Assembly (NCBI GenBank): GCA_032615215.1
Contig: CP128433.1
Location: forward strand, 712,501-776,500
DNA length: 64,000 nucleotides
Direction: 5' to 3'
Source of the DNA: Microbulbifer sp. MKSA007
Lineage (GTDB): Bacteria; Pseudomonadota; Gammaproteobacteria; Pseudomonadales; Cellvibrionaceae
Shown here: piece by piece, positions 53,981 through 62,766 of the stretch
Layout of the letters: the number at the start of each line of letters is the position of its first letter
Numbering within the stretch: position 1 is the first letter of the stretch
The notes under the pieces: model-generated
What the model saw: only the letters and a program-made list of their open reading frames with translations
Told to the model about the DNA's origin: nothing
Database searches by the model: none
Program-made: the position numbers and the translations under genes

Positions 53981-55387
53981 ATGATTCCTGTGATTCTCTG
54001 TGGTGGCACCGGCTCGCGCCTGTGGCCACTCTCTCGCGAGGCCTACCCCAAACAGTTCCTACCCCTTATCGGTGGTGAAACGATGTTACAGGCAACCGTA
54101 AGGCGCCTGGAGGGCATTGAGCCATTACAGACGCCGATCCTGGTATGCAACGAAGAGCATCGTTTTGCCGCCGCCGAGCAATTGCAGGAAATCGGCCACG
54201 GAGCCCAGTCCATTTTACTGGAGCCCTGCGCGCGCAATACTGCACCGGCTATTGCCCTGGCTGCCCTGGCAGCACTGGAGTCAGGAGCTGACCCTTTACT
54301 GCTGGTATTACCGGCAGACCACGCCGTTTCCGACGAGGTAAATTTTCAGGAGTCTGTAGAGTCGGCCCGAGCCCTGGCTGAGCAGGGGCATCTGGTCACC
54401 TTTGGTATTGTGCCGACCCGGGCGGAGACCGGCTACGGCTACATTCGGCGCGGGGATAAATTGGCGGAAACTGCTTGGAAAGTGGCGGAGTTCGTCGAAA
54501 AGCCGGACACTGAAACCGCTGAAGCTTACCTGGCCTCCGGGGATTACTCCTGGAACAGTGGCATGTTCCTGTTCCGCGCTTCCCGCTATCTGGAGGAGTT
54601 GGAGCGCTACCGTGCAGATATTCTCACAGCCTGCCGCAGTGCCTATAAGAGTGCCGCGAGGGATCTGGATTTTACCCGGGTGGATAGAGAGGCTTTTGCA
54701 GCCTGCGCAGACGAGTCTGTGGATTATGCAGTAATGGAGCCGACGGAATCCGCGGCAGTTGTACCTATGGATGCGGGTTGGAGCGATGTGGGCTCCTGGC
54801 AGGGGCTGTGGGAGTTGGCAAAACGCGATGCCAATGACAATTTGCTCCAGGGTGATGTATTGCAAGAAGACTCCCAGCGCTGCCTGGTGCGTGGTGAGAG
54901 CCGCTTGGTCAGCCTTCTCGGTGTATCCGACCTGGTGGTTGTCGATACTGATGACGCGCTTCTGATCGCTGACCGGCAACGGGTCCAGGAAGTCAAAAAA
55001 CTGGTCAATAACCTCAAGAGCACTGGCCGCAGTGAGGCCCAAAGGCACCGCAAAGTATATAGGCCCTGGGGCTACTACGACTCGATTGATGCGGGTCCAC
55101 GCTTTCAGGTGAAGCGTATTGTGGTGAAGCCGGGCCAGCAGCTATCCCTGCAGATGCATCACCATCGCGCTGAACACTGGGTTGTGGTGCAGGGAACTGC
55201 GAAGGTTACCCGGGGTGAAGAAGAGGTCCTGATCACCGAGAACCAATCGACTTATATCCCCCTGGGGGTGGTCCACCGTTTGGAGAACCCCGGTACGATT
55301 CCCTTGGAGCTGATCGAGGTGCAATCCGGCAGTTATCTCGGGGAGGATGACATTGTCCGCCTCGATGATGAGTACGGTCGTAACTAG
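53981..55387 (+). CDS. manC: Mannose-1-phosphate guanylyltransferase / mannose-6-phosphate isomerase
   Basis: A bifunctional enzyme of GDP-mannose synthesis, 468 residues. The N-terminal nucleotidyltransferase domain has CGGTGSRLWPLSREAYPKQF and FVEKPDTETA; the C-terminal type II isomerase/cupin domain has RPWGYYDSIDAG, HHHRAEHWVVVQGTA and YIPLGVVHRLENPG with the metal-binding residues. With the manB-type gene at 61.3 kb it provides GDP-mannose from fructose-6-phosphate for surface polysaccharide. It sits alone between uvrA and the MFS gene, where Pseudomonas has no gene. Confidence 0.94.
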   Translation: MIPVILCGGTGSRLWPLSREAYPKQFLPLIGGETMLQATVRRLEGIEPLQTPILVCNEEHRFAAAEQLQEIGHGAQSILLEPCARNTAPAIALAALAALESGADPLLLVLPADHAVSDEVNFQESVESARALAEQGHLVTFGIVPTRAETGYGYIRRGDKLAETAWKVAEFVEKPDTETAEAYLASGDYSWNSGMFLFRASRYLEELERYRADILTACRSAYKSAARDLDFTRVDREAFAACADESVDYAVMEPTESAAVVPMDAGWSDVGSWQGLWELAKRDANDNLLQGDVLQEDSQRCLVRGESRLVSLLGVSDLVVVDTDDALLIADRQRVQEVKKLVNNLKSTGRSEAQRHRKVYRPWGYYDSIDAGPRFQVKRIVVKPGQQLSLQMHHHRAEHWVVVQGTAKVTRGEEEVLITENQSTYIPLGVVHRLENPGTIPLELIEVQSGSYLGEDDIVRLDDEYGRN

Positions 55388-55477
55388 TTGTGGATAAAAG
55401 TTGTGCTGTTTCCCCTACAGCCGGGAGGCGGCTCACTGTACAATGCGCGCCCTATTTGATGCTGTTCCGGGATTTGC

Positions 55478-56629
55478 ATGAATTCCATTGAGCGCCGCGC
55501 CCTGGGTGGGCTGGCTTCCCTGTATGTCTTTCGTATGCTGGGCCTGTTTATGGTCTTGCCGGTTCTCACTGTGTACGGCGAGGGCTATCGCGATAGCACG
55601 CCGATGCTGCTGGGGCTGGCAATGGGTGCCTATGGCTTGAGTCAGGCGGTACTCCAAATTCCTCTGGGGCTCCTGTCCGATCGCTGGGGGCGCAAGCCGG
55701 TTATTTATACCGGCCTTGCACTGTTTGCCCTGGGCAGTGTCATCGCTGCACTGACGGATTCGGTTTACGGCCTTATTGTGGGGCGGGTACTGCAGGGTTG
55801 TGGTGCCATTGCCGCGGCTGTGATGGCGCTGGTCGCCGACTTAACCCGCGATGAAAAGCGCGGTATTGCGATGGCGATTATCGGAGCGTCTATTGGTGTC
55901 GCATTTATGCTGGCGGTGATCCTGGGGCCGGCGCTGGCCGGTGTGGGCGGCTTGCCGGCAATTTTCTGGGTCACTGCTGGATTAGCACTGCTGGGTGGAT
56001 TATTGGTTTGGCGCTTGGTGCCAACTCCGGGGGCGGCTAAGCGGCCGGCAGTTTATGGTAGTGGTTTTCGTACGGTAGTTAAAAGCGGTCTTGTTTGGCG
56101 CTTGGTTTCTGGGGCCTTTTTCTCCCACTTGTTGCTCACTGCATTGTTCGTCGCCCTGCCATTGGTGCTAGTCGATAGATTGGATTGGCCGGCGAGCGAG
56201 CACTGGAAATTGTATGGACCACTCATGCTCGGCACCTTCCTGCTGATGTTGCCAATGATGAGGGCGGCAGAGAAAAGTGATCGGGTGCCTTTTGCGCTTA
56301 ATTTTGCTTGTTTAGCTTTGATCGGTGGCAGTGCGGCCTTGTTGTCTGTAAGCACCTGGATGCTGGTAGTCTTGCTGGCAGTGTTCTTCACCGGTTTCAA
56401 CCTGCTTGAAGCCCTGCTGCCGGCGCAGCTAACCAGGAAGGCTCCGGCGGAAGCGAGGGGCGCAGCTACGGGGCTCTACGCGACTTTACAGTTCTTTGGC
56501 ACCTTTGTCGGCGGTAGCCTGGGTGGCCTGCTGTTCGGTCTGGGGGGCGCTTCCGCAGTTGCTGCTCTGGGTTTGGTGGTGCTGCTGCTATGGATGTTGC
56601 TGTGGTGGGGTTTGCGCGAGAGAGCGTGA
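55478..56629 (+). CDS. MFS transporter, YajR-like without the C-terminal domain
   Basis: A 383-residue, 12-helix major facilitator protein. Motif A is LLSDRWGRKPV, and the sequence LASLYVFRMLGLFMVLPVLT is very close to YajR. YajR and the Pseudomonas protein at this locus carry an extra cytoplasmic ferredoxin-like (YAM) domain of about 65 residues; this protein ends right after the last helix (LLWWGLRERA) and no lost domain is visible in the other frames downstream. The substrate is unknown; proton-driven export is typical for the family. Confidence 0.88.
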   Translation: MNSIERRALGGLASLYVFRMLGLFMVLPVLTVYGEGYRDSTPMLLGLAMGAYGLSQAVLQIPLGLLSDRWGRKPVIYTGLALFALGSVIAALTDSVYGLIVGRVLQGCGAIAAAVMALVADLTRDEKRGIAMAIIGASIGVAFMLAVILGPALAGVGGLPAIFWVTAGLALLGGLLVWRLVPTPGAAKRPAVYGSGFRTVVKSGLVWRLVSGAFFSHLLLTALFVALPLVLVDRLDWPASEHWKLYGPLMLGTFLLMLPMMRAAEKSDRVPFALNFACLALIGGSAALLSVSTWMLVVLLAVFFTGFNLLEALLPAQLTRKAPAEARGAATGLYATLQFFGTFVGGSLGGLLFGLGGASAVAALGLVVLLLWMLLWWGLRERA

Positions 56630-56666
56630 AGGTAGCGCTTACTAACATTGAGCCGCTATTGTATCC

Positions 56667-56686
56667 TACTGGATAAAAATACAATA
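56667..56686 (+). promoter_or_regulatory. LexA (SOS) box upstream of ssb
   Basis: TACTGGATAAAAATACAATA matches the palindromic SOS consensus TACTGTATATATATACAGTA at 16 of 20 positions, with CTG and a near-CAG (CAA) separated by ten bases. It lies 115 bases before ssb. SOS control of ssb is known in E. coli; here it is inferred. Confidence 0.55.
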
Positions 56687-56694
56687 TTTACCGA

Positions 56695-56709
56695 TGTTGC
56701 AATGCAACA
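56695..56709. promoter_or_regulatory. Perfect 15-base palindrome upstream of ssb
   Basis: TGTTGCA-A-TGCAACA is a perfect dyad with 7-base arms, eight bases after the LexA-like box. It may be an operator for another regulator; none is recognised. Confidence 0.4.
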
Positions 56710-56801
56710 CTGACGGTATTTCATAACACTTGATAGATTAATTGATTGTTTAAATAGTTTATTGCCCCGGGTGGAGCCCGGGTTGACGAGAGGAGAGGGC
56801 C

Positions 56802-57425
56802 ATGGCCAGGGGTATTAATAAAGTAATTCTGATCGGTAATCTGGGGAATGACCCGGAAACCAAATATATGCCGAGTGGCGGTGCTGTTACCAACATCAGC
56901 CTGGCTACCAGTGAGAGCTGGAAAGACAAGCAGACTGGCCAGCAGCAGGAGCGCACTGAGTGGCATCGCGTAGTATTTTTTAACCGCCTGGCTGAGATCG
57001 CCGGTGAGTACCTGCGCAAGGGGGCCAAAGTTTATGTAGAGGGCTCTCTACGCACCCGTAAGTGGCAGGATAAGAATTCCGGCCAGGACCGCTACACCAC
57101 TGAAATCGTTGCCAGCGAAATGCAGATGCTGGACGGTCGCGGTGAGCAGGGCGGCTTTGGTCAGAGTATGGGTGGCGCTGGAATGGGTGCAGCCGCAGGT
57201 GGTCAAATGGGTGGCGGCCAGCCGATGGGTGGTTCCAGCGGTTTTGACCAACAGGGCGGCGGTTTCCAGGGTGGCTACCAGCAGCAGGGCGGCCAGGAGG
57301 CATACGGGCAGGGGCGTACCGCTCCCTCACCGATGGCACCAGCTAACCAGCAGCCCCAGCAACAGCCGAACCAGGGTCCTGCCGGTGGTTTCGATAATAG
57401 CTTTGATGACGATATCCCGTTCTAA
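56802..57425 (+). CDS. ssb: Single-stranded DNA-binding protein
   Basis: SSB coats single-stranded DNA during replication and repair. The 207-residue protein has the N-terminal OB fold (MARGINKVILIGNLGNDPET, then WHRVVFFNRLAEIAGEYLRKG), a long Gly/Gln-rich linker, and the acidic C-terminal tip DDDIPF that recruits partner proteins. GAGAGGAG precedes the start. A LexA-like box lies upstream. Confidence 0.97.
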   Translation: MARGINKVILIGNLGNDPETKYMPSGGAVTNISLATSESWKDKQTGQQQERTEWHRVVFFNRLAEIAGEYLRKGAKVYVEGSLRTRKWQDKNSGQDRYTTEIVASEMQMLDGRGEQGGFGQSMGGAGMGAAAGGQMGGGQPMGGSSGFDQQGGGFQGGYQQQGGQEAYGQGRTAPSPMAPANQQPQQQPNQGPAGGFDNSFDDDIPF

Positions 57426-57440
57426 GAACTGGATTTACCA

Positions 57441-58289
57441 GTGTCTGAATTGAATACAGGTTATATGCCGGATACCGTCGCCATTATCACAGCAGGTAAT
57501 GAGATTGATGGTGCGCTGCAAAAAAGACTGCAGCGCGCAGGCTTTCGCATACAGCAGTTGACCCCCGGGGAAATCGATCAATTGAGACCGGGCTCAATTG
57601 TGATTAATGCCTCCGCCTGTGCCGACAATCGAGGCATGCCGGAGTCACTGCTGGTGAGTAAGCGGCTTTGTGCTGCACCCTGTGAACATATTATTCATCT
57701 CTCATCCTACCAAGTTTTTTCTGGCGGTGAGCGCCGCCGCTATGACGAAGATGAGCCCGCAGAACCACAGTCCTTGAGTGGGCGCGAATGGCTGGCCTGC
57801 GAAGATGCCTTTAATGGGCTGCAAAACCTGACGATTTTGCGTTTTGGCTGGATGGTGGATAGTGGTCAGGATGCCTTGTTAGGGCGTATTTTACGCAACT
57901 TTGTGTCTGGGGAGCCTTTAGCCCTGGATGGAAGGAACAACGGTAACCCGGTGACAGTGGTGGATATGGCTCGTGTCGCAGTGGCGGTTGCCCAGCAGCT
58001 CGCTAGCGGGGCCAAGGCAGGAGGCGTTTACCACTACGGTAGTTCTGATAGCTGCACAGCGATGGAGTTTGCCCTGGAGGTGGTCGAGCGCGCCCAGGCT
58101 TTTTACGATGAAGAGCGCTTTGCGCAATTTACTTCATTAGGGGATGAGGCTGAGAAGCGGGATCGCAGCATAGTACTTTCATGTGGCAAGCTGCGGGATG
58201 TCTTTGGTGTTCAGCAGCGGAGCTGGAGACAGGGACTGACACGCCAGGTTGAGCTGTGGTTGGAGCGCTTACACGCGACTCCGGAATAG
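57441..58289 (+). CDS. RmlD/NAD-dependent epimerase-like protein with altered active site
   Basis: A 282-residue protein with the layout of the dTDP-4-dehydrorhamnose reductase (RmlD) family: INASACADNRG, IIHLSSYQVFSGG, a LRFGWMVD segment and the C-terminal GVYHYGSSDSCTAMEFA. The usual Gly-rich nucleotide motif is degraded (TAGNEIDGAL), and the catalytic Tyr-x3-Lys is replaced by SLSGREWLACED. It may bind a sugar nucleotide without the standard reaction. It follows ssb by 15 bases and probably shares its transcript. Confidence 0.75.
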   Translation: MSELNTGYMPDTVAIITAGNEIDGALQKRLQRAGFRIQQLTPGEIDQLRPGSIVINASACADNRGMPESLLVSKRLCAAPCEHIIHLSSYQVFSGGERRRYDEDEPAEPQSLSGREWLACEDAFNGLQNLTILRFGWMVDSGQDALLGRILRNFVSGEPLALDGRNNGNPVTVVDMARVAVAVAQQLASGAKAGGVYHYGSSDSCTAMEFALEVVERAQAFYDEERFAQFTSLGDEAEKRDRSIVLSCGKLRDVFGVQQRSWRQGLTRQVELWLERLHATPE

Positions 58290-58313
58290 TTTGGTTTCTG
58301 TTGTGCAGTCAAT

Positions 58314-58341
58314 AAAAAGGGCGCCTCGCGGCGCCCTTTTT
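58314..58341. terminator. Bidirectional terminator between convergent genes
   Basis: AAAAAGGGCGCC and GGCGCCCTTTTT form a perfect 12-bp stem with a four-base loop. It serves both the ssb-side transcript and fabB on the opposite strand. Confidence 0.95.
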
Positions 58342-58348
58342 ATTTCGA

Positions 58349-59572
58349 TTAGATTTTATCGAATATCAGGCAAGCATTAGTTCCGCCAAAGCCAAAGCTA
58401 TTGGACATAGCCCGTTTGACTTCAGTCTCACGCAGCTGGCGGACAAGGTCCATGCCTTCCGCAGCGGGGTCGAGGTTCTCTACATTAGCTGATGCAGCAA
58501 TAAAGTTATTCTGCATCATCAGCAGGCTATAAATGGCCTCCTGAACCCCTGCAGCTCCCAGAGAGTGGCCTGTCAGAGATTTGGTAGAGGCGAATGCCGG
58601 AACTGTATCCCCGAAGACTTCGCGCATGGCCTTCAATTCGGCGACATCGCCTACAGGCGTAGAGGTGCCGTGGGTATTGATATAATCCACGCTACCCTGC
58701 AGGCCTTTGCCGTCCATTCCGGCCAGAGCCTGCTGCATGCAGCGGGTGGCGCCTTCACCGCTTGGGGCAACCATATCGTAACCATCGGAAGTTGCGCCGT
58801 AACCGGTCAGCTCCGCATAGATGGTCGCACCGCGAGCCACGGCGTGTTCCATTTCTTCGAGCACCAGACAGCCACCACCACCGGCGATCACAAAGCCATC
58901 GCGATCGGCATCGTAGGGGCGTGATGCTTTTGTCGGAGTATCGTTATATTTGCTTGAGAGGGCGCCCATAGCGTCAAACAAGTGAGTCAAACTCCAGGCT
59001 AGTTCCTCACCACCGCCAGCAAACACTACATCCTGCTTACCCATCTGGATAAGCTCAGCTCCGTTTCCTATACAGTGGGCACTGGTAGCGCAAGCGGAGG
59101 AAATACTGTAGTTCACCCCTTTGATTTTGAATGGAGTGGCTAAGCATGCGGAAACGGTACTGTTCATTACCTGGGGCACGCGGTAGGCGCCTACACGGCG
59201 AACACCTTTTTCCTTCAGAGTATGTGCAGCGTCAATAATCTGCTGAGTGGATGTGCCGCCAGAGCCCATCACGATACCCGTGCGCGGATTAGATATCTGC
59301 GCCTCCTGCAGGCCCGACATCTCGATTGCCTCACGCATGGCAATGTACGCATAGGCTGCAGCGTCGCCCATAAAGCGAAGTTGCTTGCGATCGATATGCT
59401 CTTTGAAATCGATGTCCACAGGCCCAGCCACATGGCTGCGCAGGCCGAGCTCCTTATACTCTTCTTGGAAGCGGATGCCGCTTCGACCAGTTTTCAGTGA
59501 CTCGGTGACTTCTTTAGTGTTGGTACCGATACAGGAAGTGATACCCATTCCGGTAATGACGACCCGACGCAT
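58349..59572 (-). CDS. fabB: 3-oxoacyl-[ACP] synthase I
   Basis: FabB elongates unsaturated acyl-ACP after FabA. The 407-residue thiolase-fold enzyme has the active Cys in SSACATSAHC, His in NTHGTSTPVGD and the second His in KSLTGHSLGAAG. The ATG at 59572 is preferred because GGAG lies six bases upstream; a start at 59587 would add five residues. It follows fabA on the same strand, the usual fabAB operon. Confidence 0.96.
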   Translation of the reverse strand: MRRVVITGMGITSCIGTNTKEVTESLKTGRSGIRFQEEYKELGLRSHVAGPVDIDFKEHIDRKQLRFMGDAAAYAYIAMREAIEMSGLQEAQISNPRTGIVMGSGGTSTQQIIDAAHTLKEKGVRRVGAYRVPQVMNSTVSACLATPFKIKGVNYSISSACATSAHCIGNGAELIQMGKQDVVFAGGGEELAWSLTHLFDAMGALSSKYNDTPTKASRPYDADRDGFVIAGGGGCLVLEEMEHAVARGATIYAELTGYGATSDGYDMVAPSGEGATRCMQQALAGMDGKGLQGSVDYINTHGTSTPVGDVAELKAMREVFGDTVPAFASTKSLTGHSLGAAGVQEAIYSLLMMQNNFIAASANVENLDPAAEGMDLVRQLRETEVKRAMSNSFGFGGTNACLIFDKI

Positions 59573-59639
59573 AGTGATCTCCAGCATAGCTTGTCGGCAG
59601 AGGACTGATGGTTTCTACCGGTATTAGTCTTAAACGAGT

Positions 59640-60167
59640 TTAAAAATTGTCCGTACGGGTAAATAAGCCTACGCGAAGATCCTTTGCTGTGTAAATTTCT
59701 CTTCCATCCACAGAGACACTGCCGTCGCCAATACCCATAACAAGCCTGCGCTCAACAATCCGGCTCATCTGGATATGGTAAGTCACCTTCTTGCTGGTGG
59801 GGAGGATCTGGCCTGTAAATTTAACTTCACCACAGCCCAGTGCGCGGCCGCGGCCGGGGTTGCCTTTCCAGGCAAGGAAATAGCCCAGCAGCTGCCACAT
59901 AGCGTCCAAGCCCAGGCATCCAGGCATTACGGGATCGCCGGGGAAATGGCAGTCGAAGAACCATAGGTCGGGGTGAATGTCGAGCTCAGCGATCAGCTCT
60001 CCCTTGCCGAAAGCACCACCTTCCTTGGATATATGGGTGATACGATCGAGCATCAACATATTGGGAGCCGGCAACTGGGCGTTGCCTGGGCCGAACATCT
60101 CACCGCGGGAGCAAGTCAGGAGCTCCTCTCTGGTATACTCACTTTTTTGTACAAAATTACTCATCAT
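59640..60167 (-). CDS. fabA: 3-hydroxydecanoyl-[ACP] dehydratase/isomerase
   Basis: FabA makes the cis double bond of unsaturated fatty acids. The 175-residue hot-dog enzyme has the catalytic His in CHFPGDPVMPG and Asp in GLDAMWQLLGYF. It is first of the fabA-fabB operon, with a promoter on the minus strand just upstream. The exact first Met is uncertain because the product starts Met-Met. Confidence 0.97.
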   Translation of the reverse strand: MMSNFVQKSEYTREELLTCSRGEMFGPGNAQLPAPNMLMLDRITHISKEGGAFGKGELIAELDIHPDLWFFDCHFPGDPVMPGCLGLDAMWQLLGYFLAWKGNPGRGRALGCGEVKFTGQILPTSKKVTYHIQMSRIVERRLVMGIGDGSVSVDGREIYTAKDLRVGLFTRTDNF

Positions 60168-60223
60168 TTCCCCGTTAGTGGGTGGTTATGCAATTGAGAT
60201 TGGACACTTTTGCAAGAGCGGGC

Positions 60224-60251
60224 ATTCTAAGGGGTCTGTGTCGCTTGTCCA
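60224..60251 (-). promoter_or_regulatory. Promoter of fabA-fabB
   Basis: On the minus strand TGGACA (60251-60246), a 16-nt spacer and TAGAAT (60229-60224), about 57 bases before fabA. Confidence 0.6.
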
Positions 60252-60259
60252 GTCGGTCA

Positions 60260-60276
60260 AGTCGCTTTTTGTGACT
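60260..60276. promoter_or_regulatory. Candidate operator upstream of the fabA promoter
   Basis: AGTCGC-TTTTT-GTGACT is an inverted repeat with one mismatch in six, about ten bases upstream of the fabA -35 box. fabAB operons are usually controlled by a TetR-type regulator (FabR or DesT); this site does not obviously match either, so the assignment is speculative. Confidence 0.35.
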
Positions 60277-60480
60277 GGCGCGAGAATTGTCTTCACAAAT
60301 ACTGCTGATTTAGCGTATTAAATCCCTAATATATTTGTTTAGTTTCAGTACTTGTCCTCGGGGAATTCACACTATGAGCCAAGTTTAACGTTATCGAGTG
60401 TAAGTGCTCCTGTCGCGAGGCTATGATAAGTTGCCGGGTCTGCGCAGGGGTGCGCCGTTTTGAATTGATTAGGGGGCAGA

Positions 60481-61332
60481 ATGCTCAAGAAATGCCTATT
60501 TCCTGTTGCCGGTTACGGCACTCGTTTTCTTCCTGCCACTAAGGCAATGCCGAAAGAGATGTTGCCATTGGTGAATAAACCACTGGTTCAATATGGCGTT
60601 GAGGAAGCTATAGAGGCAGGGCTGACGGAGATCGGTTTTGTGACAGGGCGAGGCAAGCGCGCGATAGAGGATCACTTTGATACCAACTTTGAGTTGGAAC
60701 ACCAGATCGCCGGTACCGGCAAAGAACGTTACCTGGACTCAGTGCGTAAAGTGATCGATAGGGCGAGCTTTTCTTATACACGCCAGGGTGAAATGAGAGG
60801 TCTGGGTGATGCCATTTTACAAGGCCATCGCCTGATTGGTGATGAGCCGTTTGCGGTTGTGTTAGCTGACGACCTGTGTCTGAATGAAGATTTGGGCGTT
60901 TTGGGGCAAATGGTTCAGCTATATAAGCAATTCCGCTGCAGTATTGTTGCGGTAGAGGAAGTCCCGAAAGAGCAGATCCATAAATTTGGTGTGATCGGTG
61001 GCAATGAGATTAAGCCTGGGCTTTACCAAGTTACCGATATGGTGGAGAAGCCTGCAGCGGAAGATGCCCCCAGTAATATGGCGATTATTGGTCGTTATAT
61101 CCTGACACCGGATATCTTTGATCTGATCCGTGATACTCCTCCAGGCAAAAATGGTGAGGTTCAAATTACCGATGCGCTGATGGCGCAAGCTCAGCAGGGC
61201 TGCGTATTAGCCTATGCCTTCAAAGGTCGACGCTTTGACTGTGGTTCTGTAGAAGGCTTTATCGATGCAACCAACCACGTTTACGAAAATGTCTACTTGC
61301 CGGAGCAGGTTGCTAAGGAGAAGGCTAAGTGA
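60481..61332 (+). CDS. galU: UTP-glucose-1-phosphate uridylyltransferase
   Basis: GalU makes UDP-glucose for polysaccharide and lipopolysaccharide synthesis. The 283-residue protein has AGYGTRFLPATKAMPKEMLP and the acceptor-binding MVEKPAAEDAPSN and GRYIL segments. The stop overlaps the next start by four bases (GTGA), coupling it to the phosphomannomutase. Confidence 0.96.
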   Translation: MLKKCLFPVAGYGTRFLPATKAMPKEMLPLVNKPLVQYGVEEAIEAGLTEIGFVTGRGKRAIEDHFDTNFELEHQIAGTGKERYLDSVRKVIDRASFSYTRQGEMRGLGDAILQGHRLIGDEPFAVVLADDLCLNEDLGVLGQMVQLYKQFRCSIVAVEEVPKEQIHKFGVIGGNEIKPGLYQVTDMVEKPAAEDAPSNMAIIGRYILTPDIFDLIRDTPPGKNGEVQITDALMAQAQQGCVLAYAFKGRRFDCGSVEGFIDATNHVYENVYLPEQVAKEKAK

Positions 61333-62675
61333 GTGAGCTGACTTGCTTTAAGGCTTATGATCTTCGCGGCCGTGTTCCCGATGAACTTAATATCGATGTT
61401 GCATATCGAGTGGGGCGTGCCTTTGCCCAGTTCCTGAATGCTCGTCGAGTAGTTGTTGGGCATGATATTCGGCTTACCAGTGGTGAGTTAACTGATGCGC
61501 TGGTCAATGGATTACGAGATGCGGGTGCCGATGTTTTCCATATCGGCGAGTGCGGTACAGAAGAGGTCTACTTTGCCAATTTCCACGGGGACTTTGACGG
61601 CGGTATTTGTGTTACTGCTAGTCACAATCCTATGGACTACAACGGCATGAAGTTTGTCCGTGCAGGTAGTAGTCCAATCAGTGGTGATACCGGTCTACTG
61701 GATATCAAGCGCTTGGCAGAAGAAAACAACTTTGCTCCGGTTGAGCAAAGAGGTACTTTGCAGCGCTTTGAACACCGCGCTGATTTTGTGCAGCACTTAT
61801 TGGGGTATATCGATAATACTGCATTGAAACCATTAAAATTGGTGGTTAATGCGGGTAATGGTGGTGCGGGGGCGGTTGTTGATGCGCTGGCTCCACACCT
61901 GCCGTTTGAGTTTGTGCGAGTTCACCACGAGCCCGATGGCAACTTTCCCAACGGTATTCCCAACCCAATTTTGCCAGAAAACCGCAATTCTACTGCCGAG
62001 GCAGTGCGGGCAAGCGGTGCTGATTTTGGTATAGCCTGGGATGGTGATTTTGATCGCTGCTTTTTCTTCGATGAAAGTGGTGATTTTATTGAAGGTTACT
62101 ATGTTGTTGGCTTGCTGGCAGAAGCTTTCCTGGCAAAAAACAACGGTGCCAAAGTTGTTCATGATCCACGCCTGCTCTGGAATACCGAGGATATTGTCCG
62201 CGCTGCTGGTGGAGAGCCGGTACAGAGTAAAACCGGCCATGCCTTTATTAAAGAGCGCATGCGCAAGGAAGATGCCATTTATGGCGGTGAAATGAGTGCG
62301 CATCATTATTTCCGGGATTTTGCCTACTGCGATAGCGGTATGATTCCATGGTTATTGGTTGCTGAGTTGGTAAGTCGCAGTGGTAAATCGCTGTCACAGC
62401 TTGTTGGTGAGCGCATGGCTGCTTTCCCCTGTTCGGGGGAGATTAACTCTAAGGTTCAGGATGCTGCAGCACTGTTAAAGGCGGCAGAGGAAAAGTATGG
62501 ACCTGCAGCTGACAGCGTTGAGCACGTGGATGGGTTGAGTATCGTTTACCCCGAGTGGCGTTTTAATTTGCGTATGTCAAATACTGAACCGGTTGTTCGC
62601 TTGAATGTTGAATCCCGCGGAAGTGAGGAATTAATGCGGGAGAAAACAGAGGAGCTGCTTAAGCTTATCGGTTAA
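61329..62675 (+). CDS. manB: Phosphomannomutase (phosphohexomutase family)
   Basis: It interconverts mannose-6-phosphate and mannose-1-phosphate (possibly also glucose phosphates). The 448-residue protein has the active-site serine in CVTASHNPMDYNGMK, the metal loop GDFDRCFFFD, the sugar-binding GGEMSAHHYF and the C-terminal phosphate loop RMSNTEPVVRLNVES. The closest pattern is CpsG/ManB. It is coupled to galU and, with manC at 54 kb, completes GDP-mannose supply. Confidence 0.92.
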   Translation: MSELTCFKAYDLRGRVPDELNIDVAYRVGRAFAQFLNARRVVVGHDIRLTSGELTDALVNGLRDAGADVFHIGECGTEEVYFANFHGDFDGGICVTASHNPMDYNGMKFVRAGSSPISGDTGLLDIKRLAEENNFAPVEQRGTLQRFEHRADFVQHLLGYIDNTALKPLKLVVNAGNGGAGAVVDALAPHLPFEFVRVHHEPDGNFPNGIPNPILPENRNSTAEAVRASGADFGIAWDGDFDRCFFFDESGDFIEGYYVVGLLAEAFLAKNNGAKVVHDPRLLWNTEDIVRAAGGEPVQSKTGHAFIKERMRKEDAIYGGEMSAHHYFRDFAYCDSGMIPWLLVAELVSRSGKSLSQLVGERMAAFPCSGEINSKVQDAAALLKAAEEKYGPAADSVEHVDGLSIVYPEWRFNLRMSNTEPVVRLNVESRGSEELMREKTEELLKLIG

Positions 62676-62695
62676 TACTCGTTTTTTAATATTAG

Positions 62696-62721
62696 AAAGC
62701 CCCGCAACTGCGGGGCTTTTT
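62696..62721 (+). terminator. galU-manB terminator
   Basis: AAAGCCCCGC and GCGGGGCTTT form a perfect 10-bp stem with a four-base loop, followed by T residues, about 20 bases after the manB stop. Confidence 0.93.
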
Positions 62722-62766
62722 GATTTGAGGGTGCTTGAAGTTACTTATCTGGCTTTATTAAAAAAG

